A stretch of 64,000 nt of DNA from Triops longicaudatus (GCA_022885665.1 JAGQDJ010000045.1:434001-498000); one strand, 5' to 3'; counted from the first letter of the stretch, positions 48,377 to 62,400 are shown. Program-made: numbers and translations. Notes: generated by a model from the letters alone, not told the origin.

Positions 48377-50146
48377 TTATTCTAAGACTAATTTTGCCGG
48401 TTGGCCGTCAATGTCCAACTTCATACCATGTTTAATGTGGTACTCCCACTTAATCTGCGCAAAAAGGATATCTGTGACCAGGAAAATCTGTAGAGGAAGA
48501 ATTTTCGAGGTTAAAACTCATCGTCTTTTCTCACAGTCCTGTCTTATACAATGATTAGGCGTTTTTACTTGAGCTGTTGAGAATGCTAATGTGATGGCGA
48601 AGAAAAAGTTCGCATTGGCTGATCCGGAATAAATCCACAGGTGCCACAACAAAGGCCCCAGTACAGAAGTCACCAAAAAGAAGCACCCAATCAAAAAGCT
48701 GTGCCTCATAACTGCGTACAAAAAAAGATTAAAAGATTATTTATAATTTAGATAACATCTAGATTATTTATAATCTTCGCCAAATTAACTGCGTTTGACA
48801 GCTAATGAGTCTGTTCCATATTTTCAAAACAACACTCAACTTACACGGATATAAGTGTTTCCATGCCGGTACAAGTGCTAGATAGAACGCGACGTCACCC
48901 ACACTAGGATATGACTTGAAAATTGCTACCAGCGCCACTAAAGTGAAGGCTAAAAGGTCTGGAAACCTCCAAAATTTGATGCTTAAAGGCGCCAAGTATA
49001 CAAATACGTTCAGCTGGAACACGTGGAGGAAGAAAATGTGGAAATGCTCAAACATTTCCGTAAAGAAGTACCAAAAGAGGCCAATATTTGGTGCTTGATC
49101 AGGAAAGTAGAATCTAACTCCAAGAAAATTACTTAATAAATTGTATTTATGATGATTTTTCACCTTACATGCAGCCAAATGTGGCGGTAATGAAACTCCA
49201 ATCGCCTACCAGCTGACGCGATACCCATAAGAGAGCCGACATGGCGACGACGAACGGAAAAACAACTACCAAGAAGGATTTCAGCACAGCGGTGTTGGAA
49301 AATCCTTGGGTAGGAGACTTGGAAGATGATAAGAAAGCTAAAGTGGCCGGGATGACCAACATGCAAGAATACAGAGTTTGGTAGGAAGAAAATGCGATGG
49401 GTACAAAGGCTAAAAAATGTCCTACATAAAAGAAAAAAAAAAAATTATAAGAAACACTGCATTGAAACTTCGAAGACGTACCTTTAGAAATCGCCCATAA
49501 TGAAGCGGCAAGATAAACGTTGGAAAATACAGTGGTGGTCATTCCAACACAATTCAAGATCGAATATGGATTGAGAAGGTAGCAAGCGAGTATAGTGGGG
49601 CTGATTGTGTCAATCTCATTGCTTTTAACCAACAATTCTTGGGCGTCTTTGGGAACCGGACTGGTCTGATGCTTCTGAAATTTGGCCTAAAAGAAAAAAT
49701 TACTTACTATAAATCATTACTGACACTTTGAGCAAATATTACGAGATTTCGGAGAGTGTTCCGGGCAGTGTAGGCAAGGAGAAGTGCAGTAATTGTATCA
49801 CAGATTATGAACAAAGATGTTAAAACCCACGATGGCTTTGTAACGAGCCAAGAAAACAGGGCTAAACTCAAAGGTGTTTCATGGAATGTGTCACCTTCAT
49901 AAGGAGATCGGCCAAGCTGGGAGAAATAGATTCCTTCCCTAACTAGAAAAAAAAAAGAATGTTTTCAGTGTCAGGCACCACGAAAAGAAATTTGTAAAGG
50001 GTTTCTGGAGAGTAACCTCGTTTCCAAGAGTTAAGTGGCGTAGAAATTTCGACTCGATCCATAAAGACATCTTGATATCCATTTGCGAACAGCAAAGCTC
50101 GAATTATTACACCACAAAAGACGGATTTATCCCAAATATAGTCCAT
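48377..50146 (-). CDS. PIGU: GPI transamidase subunit PIG-U
   Basis: Seven exons on the minus strand: 50017-50146, 49743-49942, 49482-49686, 49169-49421, 48845-49113, 48569-48711 and 48377-48487. All are in phase and give 436 residues (human 435). PIG-U is a multi-pass ER membrane subunit of the complex that attaches GPI anchors to proteins. Conserved blocks in order: RVEISTPLNSWKR near the N-terminus, YEGDTFHETPL, YLLNPYSIL, FSSYQTLY, PNIGLFWYFFTEMFEHF, IFKSYPSVGDVAFYLA, and LLWHLWIYSGSANANFFFAI. Many hydrophobic segments are visible, as expected. The ATG at 50146 opens MDYIWDKSVFCGVIIRALLF, the first membrane segment. The donor of exon 1 (GTTACT) is weak but restores the frame. No sign of damage. 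Confidence 0.96.
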
Positions 50147-51175
50147 TGTTTACATGTGAAGGGATAAGAAATGATGGCGCCACTTTACAAAATCCGTGCT
50201 GGCATAGGGATGTTAAGTTCATACGTTCATTTACGTACTTTTCATTAAGTTCGCGAATGTTATGATATGACAGCTCGGTAAATTGTAGGAAAATTTAAAG
50301 AATTGCTTATATTTCAGAAAAAAAGCTCACAAAATGACCATCTCATGGTTTAACAACAACAAAAAATGGTCCAAGCTTTCAAATCGTTGCCGATCAACTC
50401 AGTCATTGGCTGTTAATTTCGCGCCAAACTGAGAGCGGGAATTCAAACTGCCGAATGCTGCAATTAACCAGGAACCGTGCGTATTTGGTGATTAATTTGC
50501 CAGAAACGTGCCGCATAAATGGTGACCCAGACTATATATTTTTTGTGAATGAAATAGACAATGCAAAGATCGAATGTCGTTATGTAAAACATTCGAGTTC
50601 TTTACTACTATAGGCGAAAGCCACATCGGCGACATCTCGAGTTTCCAGAAAAAAAAACTTATATCGTGTAATTATAATATTAAAATATAATCGGGTGTCG
50701 ATGACATAAGAGTTTTAGTTTATGTAACCAAAGTACTATTTGCTCTATACTACCTGTCCAGGAACGTTTCGTTTGGAGAATGTAAGAAATCATGGCAAAG
50801 ATGAAAGCCGCAATTCAAGTAGTTACTGTGGAGCTAAGTCTTACAACAACTACACCAAGTTAGAAAATTCAACACTACACACATTATAAATCTATATCTT
50901 TATTCAAAATCACAACTAGGCTGAAAGAATTATCAGAAGAATAATCAAAAGAACTATTAGAATTAAACAATAGATTTTATCACACTATATCAGATTTGCT
51001 CTAACAAATCAAAAATTTTTCTACAGGTACCATTCTTGGTCTGTCTATGCTTCATGACATAATCCTCTGATTCGCTTTCATTATCATGAAGTGCACCCTA
51101 AGCTATCCACTATACTCTAGGAAAGATCGTGTCCACAAATCTTTGTAAATGAGAGTTATTCATTACAGGCCCGTA

Positions 51176-51313
51176 GCCAGTATTTCGGTTCGGGGTGTTA
51201 GGGGGTCAATATGCAATTTTACTGAAAATTTCGGTATCGCCTTTCGGTGTGTTCAGCATTATACAATAAGCATAAGCATTTCTTGGGTTCACCTCTAACC
51301 CACCTGGATGCGA
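51176..51313. mobile_element. Short inverted-repeat element, CCGTAGCCAGG family
   Basis: Left GGCCCGTAGCCAGTATTTCG followed by GTTCGGGG, core TCGCCTTTCGGTGTGTTCAGC, and right CCTCTAACCCACCTGGATGCG. Confidence 0.55.
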
Positions 51314-51784
51314 ACTTGTTTCATTACACTTGATTGCACAAAATAAAAACGAAGAGACGGAAAAAAAGTATCTTGTTTAAAACCGAAAGTAAGTGACGTG
51401 TGTAAATGGCAGGTAAATGAACTTTTATCACACATCATGCCATACATTGCAATATTCTTGACGTCTATAGGGAAAAACGCCTTGGGTCCTTAATCTCCGT
51501 TAGTCATGCATTGTGAGCGCTCTAAGGCAATACCACCAAATCCCGTAATAATAAGGTGTAGGCTGTAGAGCTCTTCACTTTTATATCAACCGGTAAAATG
51601 CGAGCAAGTTGAGTTACTCAGCCATTTATTTCCTTGCCCACAAGCAAGGTAGTGCTTCCTGGTTAAGGTCCCCTACACTTGGAAGGAAGTTAAAGTTCAG
51701 CGGTATTTTCTGGATCTAGCGGTACCCACCATTCTACGCAATCAATGGTAACATCGGCAAACCTTCCGAATTCTCTTTCTATGA

Positions 51785-51918
51785 AGCTGGCAGGTAGCGC
51801 GTACGCTTTTGTAGGGTACCCATGCGTTCGAAACTCACTCGAGCTTGCTACATGCCTCCTCACCCATGCAAAATAGTAAAGGAACGAAAGAAGAGGTTAC
51901 TCCCGGTCGTTGGTCTAG
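51785..51918 (+). repeat. Possible tRNA-derived SINE fragment
   Basis: GCTGGCAGGTAGCGCG near 51786 resembles a polymerase III A box, and GCGTTCGAAACTC at 51824-51836 resembles a B box at tRNA-like spacing. The following sequence includes GGTTACTCCCGGTCGTTGG (51895-51913). Part of this word recurs at 56675-56692 and, inverted, at 61584-61603. The copies are diverged and no tail is defined. Confidence 0.35.
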
Positions 51919-54900
51919 TCACCTACAATAGAAAGGGAAGTCGTTTCTTCATTCTTCTGGCTAAAGCTCCTCCCATTTGGATTACGGAGAACAACAGATG
52001 GGGTGCAGGATGTCCATTTAGGTCTTTAACGATGTAAATAAATGCAAGTATTTACTCTTTTGCACACCTAAGTAATGAAGTAAATGTGATAATTGCTTCT
52101 AAAGCTTGAAGACTTACATCAGAATATTGTTCGTATCATTTCTTGCATTTTTTGAATCGAGGCTCGATGACATCCATGACATTCCAATGTCGACGTACGA
52201 TGGGCTCAGAGATACGGATAACACTTTTCGTAGAAACGCTCTTTATCGTAAGCTGTGAGTTATGGTATTAAAAAATGGTTAAAATTCGTTTTCACATGCG
52301 TCATCTCAAGCTGGATGGTATACTACTAGTATGCCTCATGCAGATAATTGTTCACAATGCGTCGCGTTTCGCAATAATCTGAAAAGCTGTACGTCAACGA
52401 CGTCAGAAATTCAAATTTGAAAAGCCATATACGAGAAAACAGTAAAGCTTTTTATAGAAACAGGTCATAGTTTGTTTACTAGGATGTGGGAGCAAGTTGT
52501 CACTCCCGGGGGGAAAAAGTTTTTCTCTCCAATGGGATTCTTCCCTTCTCTACCCTTGTACTCTCTTCATTCCTTTAAATTTCGAAAGTTATTTCGGCAA
52601 CACTCACCTTTTTCGAGAACTTACTACACAACCCCTTCTTTGGCCTAGAAGAAAAGAGGGAAAGCTGTTTACTATACCACTTGTGCTTGTCAACAATGCT
52701 TTCTCCTCCCCCAATCTCCCCTTTTAACAAGCTCACCCTTCCTAGTAAAAGTTACTCTTCTAGTAAAAGTTTCACATATCAACAACCCCCTAAACCTACA
52801 TAGGAAAGTCAAGGATGTTTACAAACTCCAGAAATAAAGTTAACATTTCCTCAATGAAGAAGTCCTTGCGAATTCCCGAAGGCATTAATACAATCGTGCG
52901 TAAATGAAAGACGAACAAAAAGTTTGAGGTTTTCTCTTAAATAGAATAATCGATATGGGAAACCTCTACAGTCTTTCACTGTTCTACATAGAATTAAATA
53001 TTTCAATTCAGTTTAAGTCTTCATTCTGAATATATTAGTGGAATAACGAATTAACGACGCCTTTTAAAAAACTTACGAAAATGATTTTTAAAGCATATTT
53101 TCGTTTCCTTTAGTGCCAAAATATTAATAAATTGCTAACCTGTCCGCAAATTTTAAGTTTCTGAAAGTTTCTCTAACAAAAACGAAGGTCTAGCAGCCGG
53201 ATTTCAGCAAGCTCAAACCGGATATTTGGCCCCTTTTCGAAATCAACCTCCACTTGGCTTCATACATTTGTTTCAGTCGTATTTTAGCGTGTACGACAAT
53301 AATAATGTCAATTCGGAAAGTTTTATTAATTTACGTGTGGACACAGTCGAACAGTACCAAGAACTTTGGTTTGGGTGGGGAATTACTAAGAAATTGCACA
53401 AAGGTTTGTGACAATTATGAGGCTGTCTTTACCAATTGTGGGGTACTATGGCTCATATCTATGAACACAGCACAAAGCAGTTTTAATTTCGAAGGATTTT
53501 GTTAGGTCCTCTTCACTTAATTGACTATATTTACGTCTATTTATATCTAGTTCTATTTAATTGCACAAAAACGTCAGTTATTCTTATTGTGCATGTGGCA
53601 CTAAAACTCTACACCACGACAAAACAGAAAACAAATGTACAGAGACATATTTGCGTACTCAATGGACGAAAGCAATCCAACTAACGAAACCTAAATAAGA
53701 AACCTAGAATACTTGATAAACAACAGCATTAAGAACCAACGAATAGGTTTTCATTGTATGAGCTGCATAACCTGAAAATTCATTGACAGGAAAACTGTTC
53801 TGTTTGTTAGTGGTACGCTTGGGAGTACAGGAATCGGCAAAAAAAAGCAAGCAAACGGCCTTAGGATAATAGCACGACACTGGGCAACAAAGAAAGTTCC
53901 AACAGAGAGTCTCTGTGGCTCACGGAATATTCGCGTACGAATAACATTGAAATCCTCGCACACAAGTGGCGTGGAATTAGCTCGTCGCCGAAATTAATGT
54001 CGCATTTTTGCCAAGAACTATACAAGAACTATAATCAGCTAACAATAATAAAAAGTCTTGGAGTTGCAATTTTATAGCTCTGCGTGCGTTTTCTTTAATG
54101 GATTGTTTAATGTTTAACTGCTAACAAAAAACGAAGTAATTAGATTAAGTTACTCCAGTTACTCTTCCATCCACCTGCAAGACATTTTCGATCTCCTGCT
54201 GTATTCACTGTATCTACAGAATAAAATCTAAATGCATAAAAATAGCTAGCTGCAAACAACACAATTTCAATTCGCAAAACAGCTTTAAATAATAATAAAA
54301 CAAATCTGCATTGTGAAATCTGACCACGTTTAGCAGCAGGAAGCGCACAGTACATGTACTGTACTTGAAGAACCGGATTTCATGGTAAGTGACTTCTGGG
54401 GAAAAAAAAGAATCTTCTCCCATACTACTCTCTATACGTTGCTGTGTTGTGGTATAGGTAAGTAGAACGTTGACCGAGAGTAGCCTTACCTTAACCTTGG
54501 CATTGGGATGGTCCCGCTTCGTTTCCACTTTCCTCTTTCCTTGATTCTTCTATTCTCTTTACCTCTTGCGTCCCTCTTATTCAACACTGGATACCCCAAA
54601 GCAGCTCTTTTTTTGGTCCCCATGGCCGCAAGGTGGAAAAGTCCCGTTAGATGCTTTGCTGTAGCTTCCAGTCCCCTTTTTTTGGGGGGAGGTAGTACAG
54701 GTGTGTTGCATGAGGGGGATGGGCTCTCCGCGCCACTTTTTACGTAGGGATAGATGTTAAAAAAGGGAAGAATCCAGCCAAGTGTCTTTGTATTGCAGTA
54801 CCTGTTGAGATCCCAAGGCCTTTTCCAGGCAACGGGATCTTCTCCTTCATGGGCGTATGAGATGCTAAACTAAGCATCGATTGTCTAAAAAGAGGGGGAG

Positions 54901-55774
54901 GTGAGAAAGGTGGCGAGTTTTTTATTTCAAGTTTTCTTTCCATTCCCGGAGTAACGGTATAGTCGGATGCTTGTTGAAAGGAAGTCTGAAATGCATTCCT
55001 CTAGGAAAAGAAAGAAATGTTTTAACAGTTAGCCAACAACCGGATTCCGAAAAGCAATTCCGTTAACTCGCACCGTTGGGGCCATTGTCTTGTAGATTTT
55101 TTTTTCTGGATTGGACAGAAAACGTGTCTCGACGTAGAAATGATAGCAGAAAGGGAAAAAAACTTTTCCTTTTAAAAGAGGTGGAAAACACTTAGCACTT
55201 GGAAATCTTATTACCTCCCAGTTGAGCGTTTTATTTTTAGTACAACACTTACTTGGAACAAACTCTGTGAACTTGAGATATAGCTACCTTAGAAATTCAT
55301 AATTGGAAAATTCTGATAATAAATGAAACAGTACGAATAATTTAATTATCAGTAAGGTATTGACAATAATAATAAAGTGTAGTTAAATACAGACATGAAA
55401 ATTCTACTTGTAACTGCTATAGACGATGATGCACACATTTTCAGATATAGCCTGTTATTGTAGTGAAGGATTTTAACTTCATAATGGTTAAGTCTTAAAT
55501 CAATTATGCCGAAGGATGCAGTCGAAAATGAAACATCTAGCGTACATCAATTACATCTGCCAATGAAAGACTCTTGATTATTTAATTTCTTACTTTTAGT
55601 TTGATATTAAGCGCATCTATTCAATATATTATATTTTTTATATCTTTTACATGTTTCACTACACTAGATATTAGGTGATCGTTACAGGGCAATACGACAA
55701 CGCAATACTTCGAAGATCAACATTGTAAGTAGAGAGATAAAGGGTGTTTAATCTGTCTCCTTAAAAAAAATGAA

Positions 55775-55865
55775 ATGGTGAGCATTGGCGAATATCAAAT
55801 ATCAAATGAAATTGCATATTGACCCCTCCCCCCTCCCGAAGCTCCCAGAAACCCCTCTGAACTGG
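55775..55865. mobile_element. Partial copy, CCGTAGCCAGG family
   Basis: Core AATGGTGAGCATTGGCGAA and the arm ATTGACCCCTCCCCCCTCCC match the copy at 47838-47995. The terminal CCAGG end is not well kept. Confidence 0.4.
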
Positions 55866-57762
55866 AACTTTTCGTGCCTGCGGATAATGGAAAAATTTTC
55901 CTTTCAGATGAAAACATGTAATGCTTAGAATTAGCACATAGTGGTAGATAAAAATAGTTAAAATTAGATGCATTTATTCTAAGGGACTTTAACATTTAGT
56001 AACAAAGGATTGAAGCAATGGTGCTAGAGTAGCGAATAAATGTGTTATGTATTCGCCAAAAGTTATACAAATATAAAATATATTGTGCAAGCTCTTAAGA
56101 GTATTCCAGTTGCTAATTAGCAGTATTAAGACTGGTGGAATTGAAGTTAGGTTGCAGAGGCCTTAACTGGCTAAAAACGGGCATTTGTGCATCCAGCATT
56201 TCTTTTTACTAACAAAAGTTATGTTTCTAGTCATGTCTTACTAACTTAGCCTTGTTATGAAGTTGCGTGTTTTGTTGGACGTAGAAAATGGGTCCCTGAT
56301 CTTCTAAGGTTCGAAGTCACTGGTTTAGTTGCAAACTTGAACGGTTTCATTGAACTTGAGGCAAACAGTGCTGTTCGTAAAAACTGGGTACAAAGGGTTA
56401 TGGGTAATAAGTTGTTTACTGTACCAAGTTTTATAATGAGCGCAACAGAACGTGCAGTTTACAACTGCACTAGTTTTGTCGTTTGAGGTCGTCTTGCAAA
56501 GGAGTTTAATGACAGCCAGAAGGATACAGATAAGTGTGTCTAAGTCTGTCATGAGACTGTTTTATGAGGTGCTCCAGGGTTGTCATAATCATGTTCACGC
56601 ATAAGAAACTGTGGCTTTTGCTCTATAGCTGGGAGCATCTCAAAGTAAACTTCACCGTCGTGATTCCAAGCCTAGGTTACTCCCGGTCGTTGCCATACAT
56701 CCTTGCATCCTTCTGGTTTACGCGCCTTATCCTTATTAATATGTCAAGCAGCCATGAACACAAACGGCACTCCTTAATGATATACAGGTGTTAATGAGAG
56801 ACTTAATCAAGCAAAGAGGGTAAAGACACCTGATGTGGTAAGGAACTTTTCAACTGACTTGTTTTTAAGAAGATTTGGGCACTCAGTTCACATTTCAGAA
56901 CTTTTCTTCTTGCAGTACCGATATCCTTGTACTTTTTCACACTTTATTGCAATTTGACGTTGCATAAGGACATTGTATAATTTTGCAGCCCTGGTTTGCG
57001 CATCAGTTTTGTGATATAATGATATTTCTGAATTTTTCTCTTGTCGGAAAGATGGAAACAAAGAAAATCTGGCATGAACCACTCATTTTTTCTTGCTTTA
57101 ACTTTCAGATATTTTTCATTTTTTAAGTTATGGCAATTTGATGCTTGACTGTAGAATAAATTATCCTTATTCCCATCTCAATCCTTCGATCTCAGTTAAC
57201 CTAAGTCACTTTGGCATAACAAAGCTTTAAAGTCTTCCTGCAAAACTCACAATTCCAAATTCTGATGTTCACTCACAATTTCTTAACTACAGAAGAACAC
57301 TCCGAAGGGCATTTAATTACCCATCTACAAATGGTTTGATGCCGTTTTCTTTCCTTGCTAACGATATTCCGTTTCAAGCGCTTTCATCCTAAAAGCTTTG
57401 TTTACGTAATAAATACCGTGGACAGGTTTTCTGATCTCGTTCTCGTTTGTCCCAGAAGAAAGCAAACATCAATGTCAGGAAAGTAAAACTAGGCCTTCCG
57501 AGTTCACCCACGAGTTCTTAACTTTAGTGCAAGGACCAGTTTCGCTGTTTACGACAGAAGGGAAGCTGACTCATTCTATTTCAGCAGAAAAGACGTAAAC
57601 ACTTGAGATTGTTTTTTTCGTATGACGTAAAACGAAAAGTTTTGCTCTCAAACTATGAATTTTCTACTCAAGACTAAAAAAATGGCTAAGGGTTCAAACA
57701 AGGAAGGGGCTAGGGTGCATTGAGGAAGATTGTGACCCTTACCGAAATATCAGGTGGTGGAA

Positions 57763-57809
57763 AGAAGATGAAAATAAGAAGAAGGAGAAAAAGAAGAAGA
57801 AGAAGATAA
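57763..57809. repeat. GAA/AAG-rich microsatellite
   Basis: A purine run of interrupted AAG/GAA units (AAGAAGAAGGAGAAAAAGAA and so on) lies in otherwise unannotated DNA. Confidence 0.7.
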
Positions 57810-59431
57810 GGCAAAGTCCTGTAAGACGTAACAGTGAATTGGAGGGACAGGTACAAGGACTTTCCAGCTCGGAGGTAACTCGCGTTCACTGTCCCCGTTA
57901 CCTACAGTCAAAATCTATACTATATCTCAGAAATTTCCTCCTGCCAGGGACTTCCAAGTCTGAAACTCCACATCTTGCTCTTCCTTTTTTCTTCTCCTCG
58001 GTCGACAATTCGCGAACGCAACACGCTCACGGTCACTAGGTCTTGTCATTAGAACGAGTTTAACTAGTCAATCTCTTACGCACGGTTAGCAACTCGGCAA
58101 ATTCAATGCACGATTCATTTAAAGATTAAGGTTATTCAAGAATTTAGCACAGATAAATGCTAAGGAAAATTGGGGAGTCACAAAGAAGCTTTTAACGAAA
58201 AGTTGTGTTGACAACGAGCGTACAGATTTAATGAACCTTTATTAATTTTGCGACGCTGTGACGAGTTTTCGTTAGTTTCCTTGAACTTTTAGAACTCCTT
58301 TTGTACCCCGAATTCCATAAAGATATCTCAGAATTAAAGATTTTTTTTTATGCCTCCATGTGTCGTTACATTTTGGTAACCTGCTGTAATGAATTGGATA
58401 AAAGGGATTCTGCTATAGTTGGCTAGGATTCTGAAATAGTTTGTTTCCTAATCCCGAGAAAATAGTTGCAAAAGACTGTGGTGAAAAACAACGAAACAGT
58501 AACAACAATGAATTAGCTATGTTCGCCTGTTTGTAACTGTATGAACGGCAAACAAACTAGCCCTAAAGTCAAAGCTTATGACGTAACTCTATTGTTGGCA
58601 ATAACATAAAAATATTTTCAACTAGTAAATTTTGCTGTCATGCTTCTTCAAGCCGACGCAATTGGTTCGAAATCATTATGGTCATATAAGGGAGAGTATA
58701 GATTGGGAGAGGAACTTGACCACGGGATACTGGACTAACGGTTGCAAGGGCATTGAACCGATATCGGATAAGGGGAGGTTATTGGAGATTGACCGATCAG
58801 TTTATTGCGCCAATTTGGCATATTTGACTGAAAAATATGAAGGTAAGATCCAAGAACCCTAGTATACATGGAAACAGGTAAAAGTTGCATTCGCAACAAT
58901 GGAAATTATGCAAGAACATTTGTCCAAGGGATGACAGATGTTTCGTGTCGAAAGGTTTGGTTGGCGACGAAAAATTAGTAAAGTAGTAAATTAATAGCGG
59001 TGAAGAGAAGCCAGTTATTGCAACTTCATGGCTAATGAGGAATAGTGTAAGAGAACGAATAACTTCGGAAAACAATGAAAAGATGTTAAGTTTATGTTCG
59101 TTCTTTAGGGTGGCAAAGAAGGTGAGAAAAAAGGAGTGTCTTGAAGAAAGACGAAATCTTGGGTCGAACATCCTTTGAGGCAATAATCTGCGAAAATTGG
59201 ACTAAAAATTGCCGATTTGGTGAGGTTCAACTTATTTTTTTCGGCAACGTAAAACTCGCATCGTGACAGAGACGTTATACTGACAATAGTGGTGTTCTCC
59301 TTCTCGTTTTACACGAGAATAAGCTCATTACGTGAACATTTTGTCCCATTTTCGCATATTGCTATTTTTCTGAAATTTTGCTAAAGTAAACCGAACCCAA
59401 ATTACGGGACATGGCAAATAGCAGTGCTTTG

Positions 59432-59458
59432 TCACACCTTGCAAGGTGCAAGGTGTGA
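59432..59458. repeat. Perfect 12-bp inverted repeat, 3-base loop
   Basis: TCACACCTTGCA at 59432-59443 is exactly mirrored by TGCAAGGTGTGA at 59447-59458 around AGG. It is more G/C-rich and stable than the other hairpins in the window. Confidence 0.7.
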
Positions 59459-62400
59459 TTCTGTTTCCTTTCAAATTCTTTTTAGTACACGATATTAAAG
59501 GTGAAGGATAAAAGTAGCACAACGTCCGCTGGTAACCTTCTCTCCTAAGAACACTTTCGGCCACGGCCACTCAAGCCTTCCTTTTTTTATTTTGCTTCGT
59601 AAAAAGAGAGAGAGAGAAAGAAAGAAATAAAAAAAGAAAAAAAGACGATATTGAGTTTAGACGCAAAGTTCTAACTAAACCTTTTAGTACCAAAATTACC
59701 AATTTATCTGGATTTAGTGCAATACACGTAGCCTTTTTTTTTTTGGCCAAAACCATTTCCCTGCCCAAATGCACACCAATCAAGTTTGTAAGCAGCCCTT
59801 ACGAAGTGACAAAGTTATCACGGAAATTGCAAAAATGCTTCGTACTGTATTCGACTACATGTTGAGTTTGTATTTTAGAGTGTGAATACTATTTGATTTC
59901 TAATTTTAAAAATTATTTTAAATTTCATTTCCGAAAGACAGTATTACAAAATTGTTCCAGGAAAATTCGCTGGCGCATTTGTAGCGTAAAAGAAGTCGAG
60001 AGCGAAAAGAAGAGGAAAGCCACGTTGTTGCGTCGTAGTGATTTTGTTTGGTGCGTTAACCAGGTAAAGGTAGAAACTGGAAAGTAGCCCAACGTCCTAT
60101 GACAACCCTGAGCCAATCTTCTCCGGGTCTCTTTTTGGGCGCGCGAGGAGTCCTTAACATTGCAAAATAGAGCCACGACCAAGCAAACCCAGCATCACGA
60201 ATAAGCCAGGCAAGGAAAACTACTTCCAAGAGCACCAAAGCCAAGTCCAAGGTAACACCCGGGTTCTTTCTTGGCACCTCAACAACATTAGTTCATCATG
60301 TGTTCCCTTTTCCTTTGGAAAATACGTATTTAGACGTAGATGGCATTTGCACTACAAGAAATAGTACCAAGACGACGTTTTCTGAGAGAAAGAGAAAAAA
60401 ACGACGTTATATTGTAATCTGTTTGGACTCCACCCTCGGGTAAACGTTCAGTGGCCTGAGTAATGGAAAATGTTAGGTCAACTGGAGGTTTTTAATATTC
60501 CTATTTTTAATATTTCATGTCATTTTTGTCTATAATAGCTATCGATTTTTAATATTCCTACCTCACTGTTGATCCTTTATCGCAATACTGCAATGAATAC
60601 TGCTTCCATCATTGCGTTTTAGGCCATTTTGATCTTCCATGCGATATATGCGAGTTTTCACCTCAACCCACATTTTTTTATTATAAATTTTGCTTATAAG
60701 TGTGATTCTGCTTTTAAGTAAGTATCAATAATGTTTTATAAGTTTAGTAAAATTAAAAAGCAATGCATGTCACCCTTAGTTCTCTCGTTTCGTTACGAGC
60801 AATGTCGTAAGAAAGCGGTCCCAAACAACAATGAAGCAAGTAAATTGCGAATCAAAATTTTCATTATTATTTGACATTTTTTTTATTTTGTTGTATTTCT
60901 TGGATTCATATGATTTCAAAGCCATCCAAAGTGGCTTTCAATTCGGAAAACTTCCTATTCGCAAAACAACTAGAGCGTTTTTTCGGGATATTGACACACC
61001 GTACTTCCCTCGGTTAGGGTGTCGCACTGCGACCCTGTCCCTGAAATTGAGGGTAAATATTGTCAAGACGGAAGTGTGCAATCTTTTCTGCTAAAATTTT
61101 CCTTTTTGTGCACTCACGCTGATGTTTTCACGTTCCGGGGCGTGGCTTGCCGTAATGACGTCAAGTATTGGCAAACGTGCCATGCTCTCATTACCTAGCA
61201 CACTTCTTTTTGCTCCCTAATTAACCCCTTTGAAGCACTAGTAGCTGATCTTCTTGGTTTTACCTCTCGTCCTCCTTACAAATGTAAACATTTTTTTTAC
61301 AAATTGGCAATGTGTGGTAGGTTTACTAGCGATGTTGGAGTATTGTTGAAAACTTGAAGCAGGACGAGAAAAAATGGAATGTGAATCGGCTCAGTGTTTT
61401 TAACTTGCGTGTTGTACACACAGTTGGTTTGGTAGGGTTTTCAAGCGACACAGAAATTGATACACAGTTTTGTAACCACAAATGTATTTTTTGTTGCTTT
61501 TCCATTTTTCCAAGAAAATTGTTCTTCCAAAGAATACAATTCAGAAAAAAAGTGGGATGTGCTACTGGAGTATGAGGCAAAAGTAGACCAACGACCGGGA
61601 GTACACTTGTGTTCCTCGATATCGAAAGTATTCCATGGAGAGCCTCAGGCACACTAGGGTAATATGCAACCCACCATGTGGAATACGTAATGAAGGCTTT
61701 AGAAGGGAAGTTACTAGTTTACTTACGGTCAAGCTATGATTTTCATGACACTTCACCTAATTTTCGCGAATTTGGGTCCAAAAGCTCAGCTAAAGGCTTT
61801 TCTGGTTTCATTTTTCATTTCATCACGTTTTTTTTTCCTTTCGTTTCCGTTGAAAATGCCTTCAACTTGCACTACATACGAGCTGTACCTAACCTAATCC
61901 GTCCATTTCTTGGATCCTTCATTCCGTTTTTTGGAAGAATTTACAATACTTTTAGTTAAGTGAAAAAATAAACTGAAAGCTAAATGAAGGATTTACTTAA
62001 ACTGGATTAGCGTTAAGGAAAAGCTTCCGTTTCAGTAGAATTTAGTAGTTCGTCAGCATGTGGTATAAGAAAAGATTAGATTTTCGTTAACCGCCATGAC
62101 GTTGCTTTACACTTACGAAGAAAAATTTATACGGATTACAGACGATAGGCGCAAAACTATTAGGTAAACTTTTCGTTTCCTTTCACTTCCTTCTTGGACA
62201 AGTATCGGTTGTTTGGGAGTTGGCGATGAAAGCCGTTAGATCTGACCTTGGCCATTGCGCGAGACTCTTGAGTGTCATTGCACGTAGGCCAACCGCAAAA
62301 GGTCACTAGACTCGTTGATTCTATTGTCTTCTTACACAACAGAGAAACCTTTTCCCCCAAAATTAGCTAATCTCTCTTTTCTTTCCAGAAGAATTTTATG

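Noticed and set aside
58797..59183. 128-codon minus-strand open frame
   Set aside because: Phe-rich, no domain recognised, no splice partners; probably chance in AT-rich DNA.
61354..61959. Overlapping open frames on both strands
   Set aside because: Several frames are open at once with no bias for one; no recognised product.
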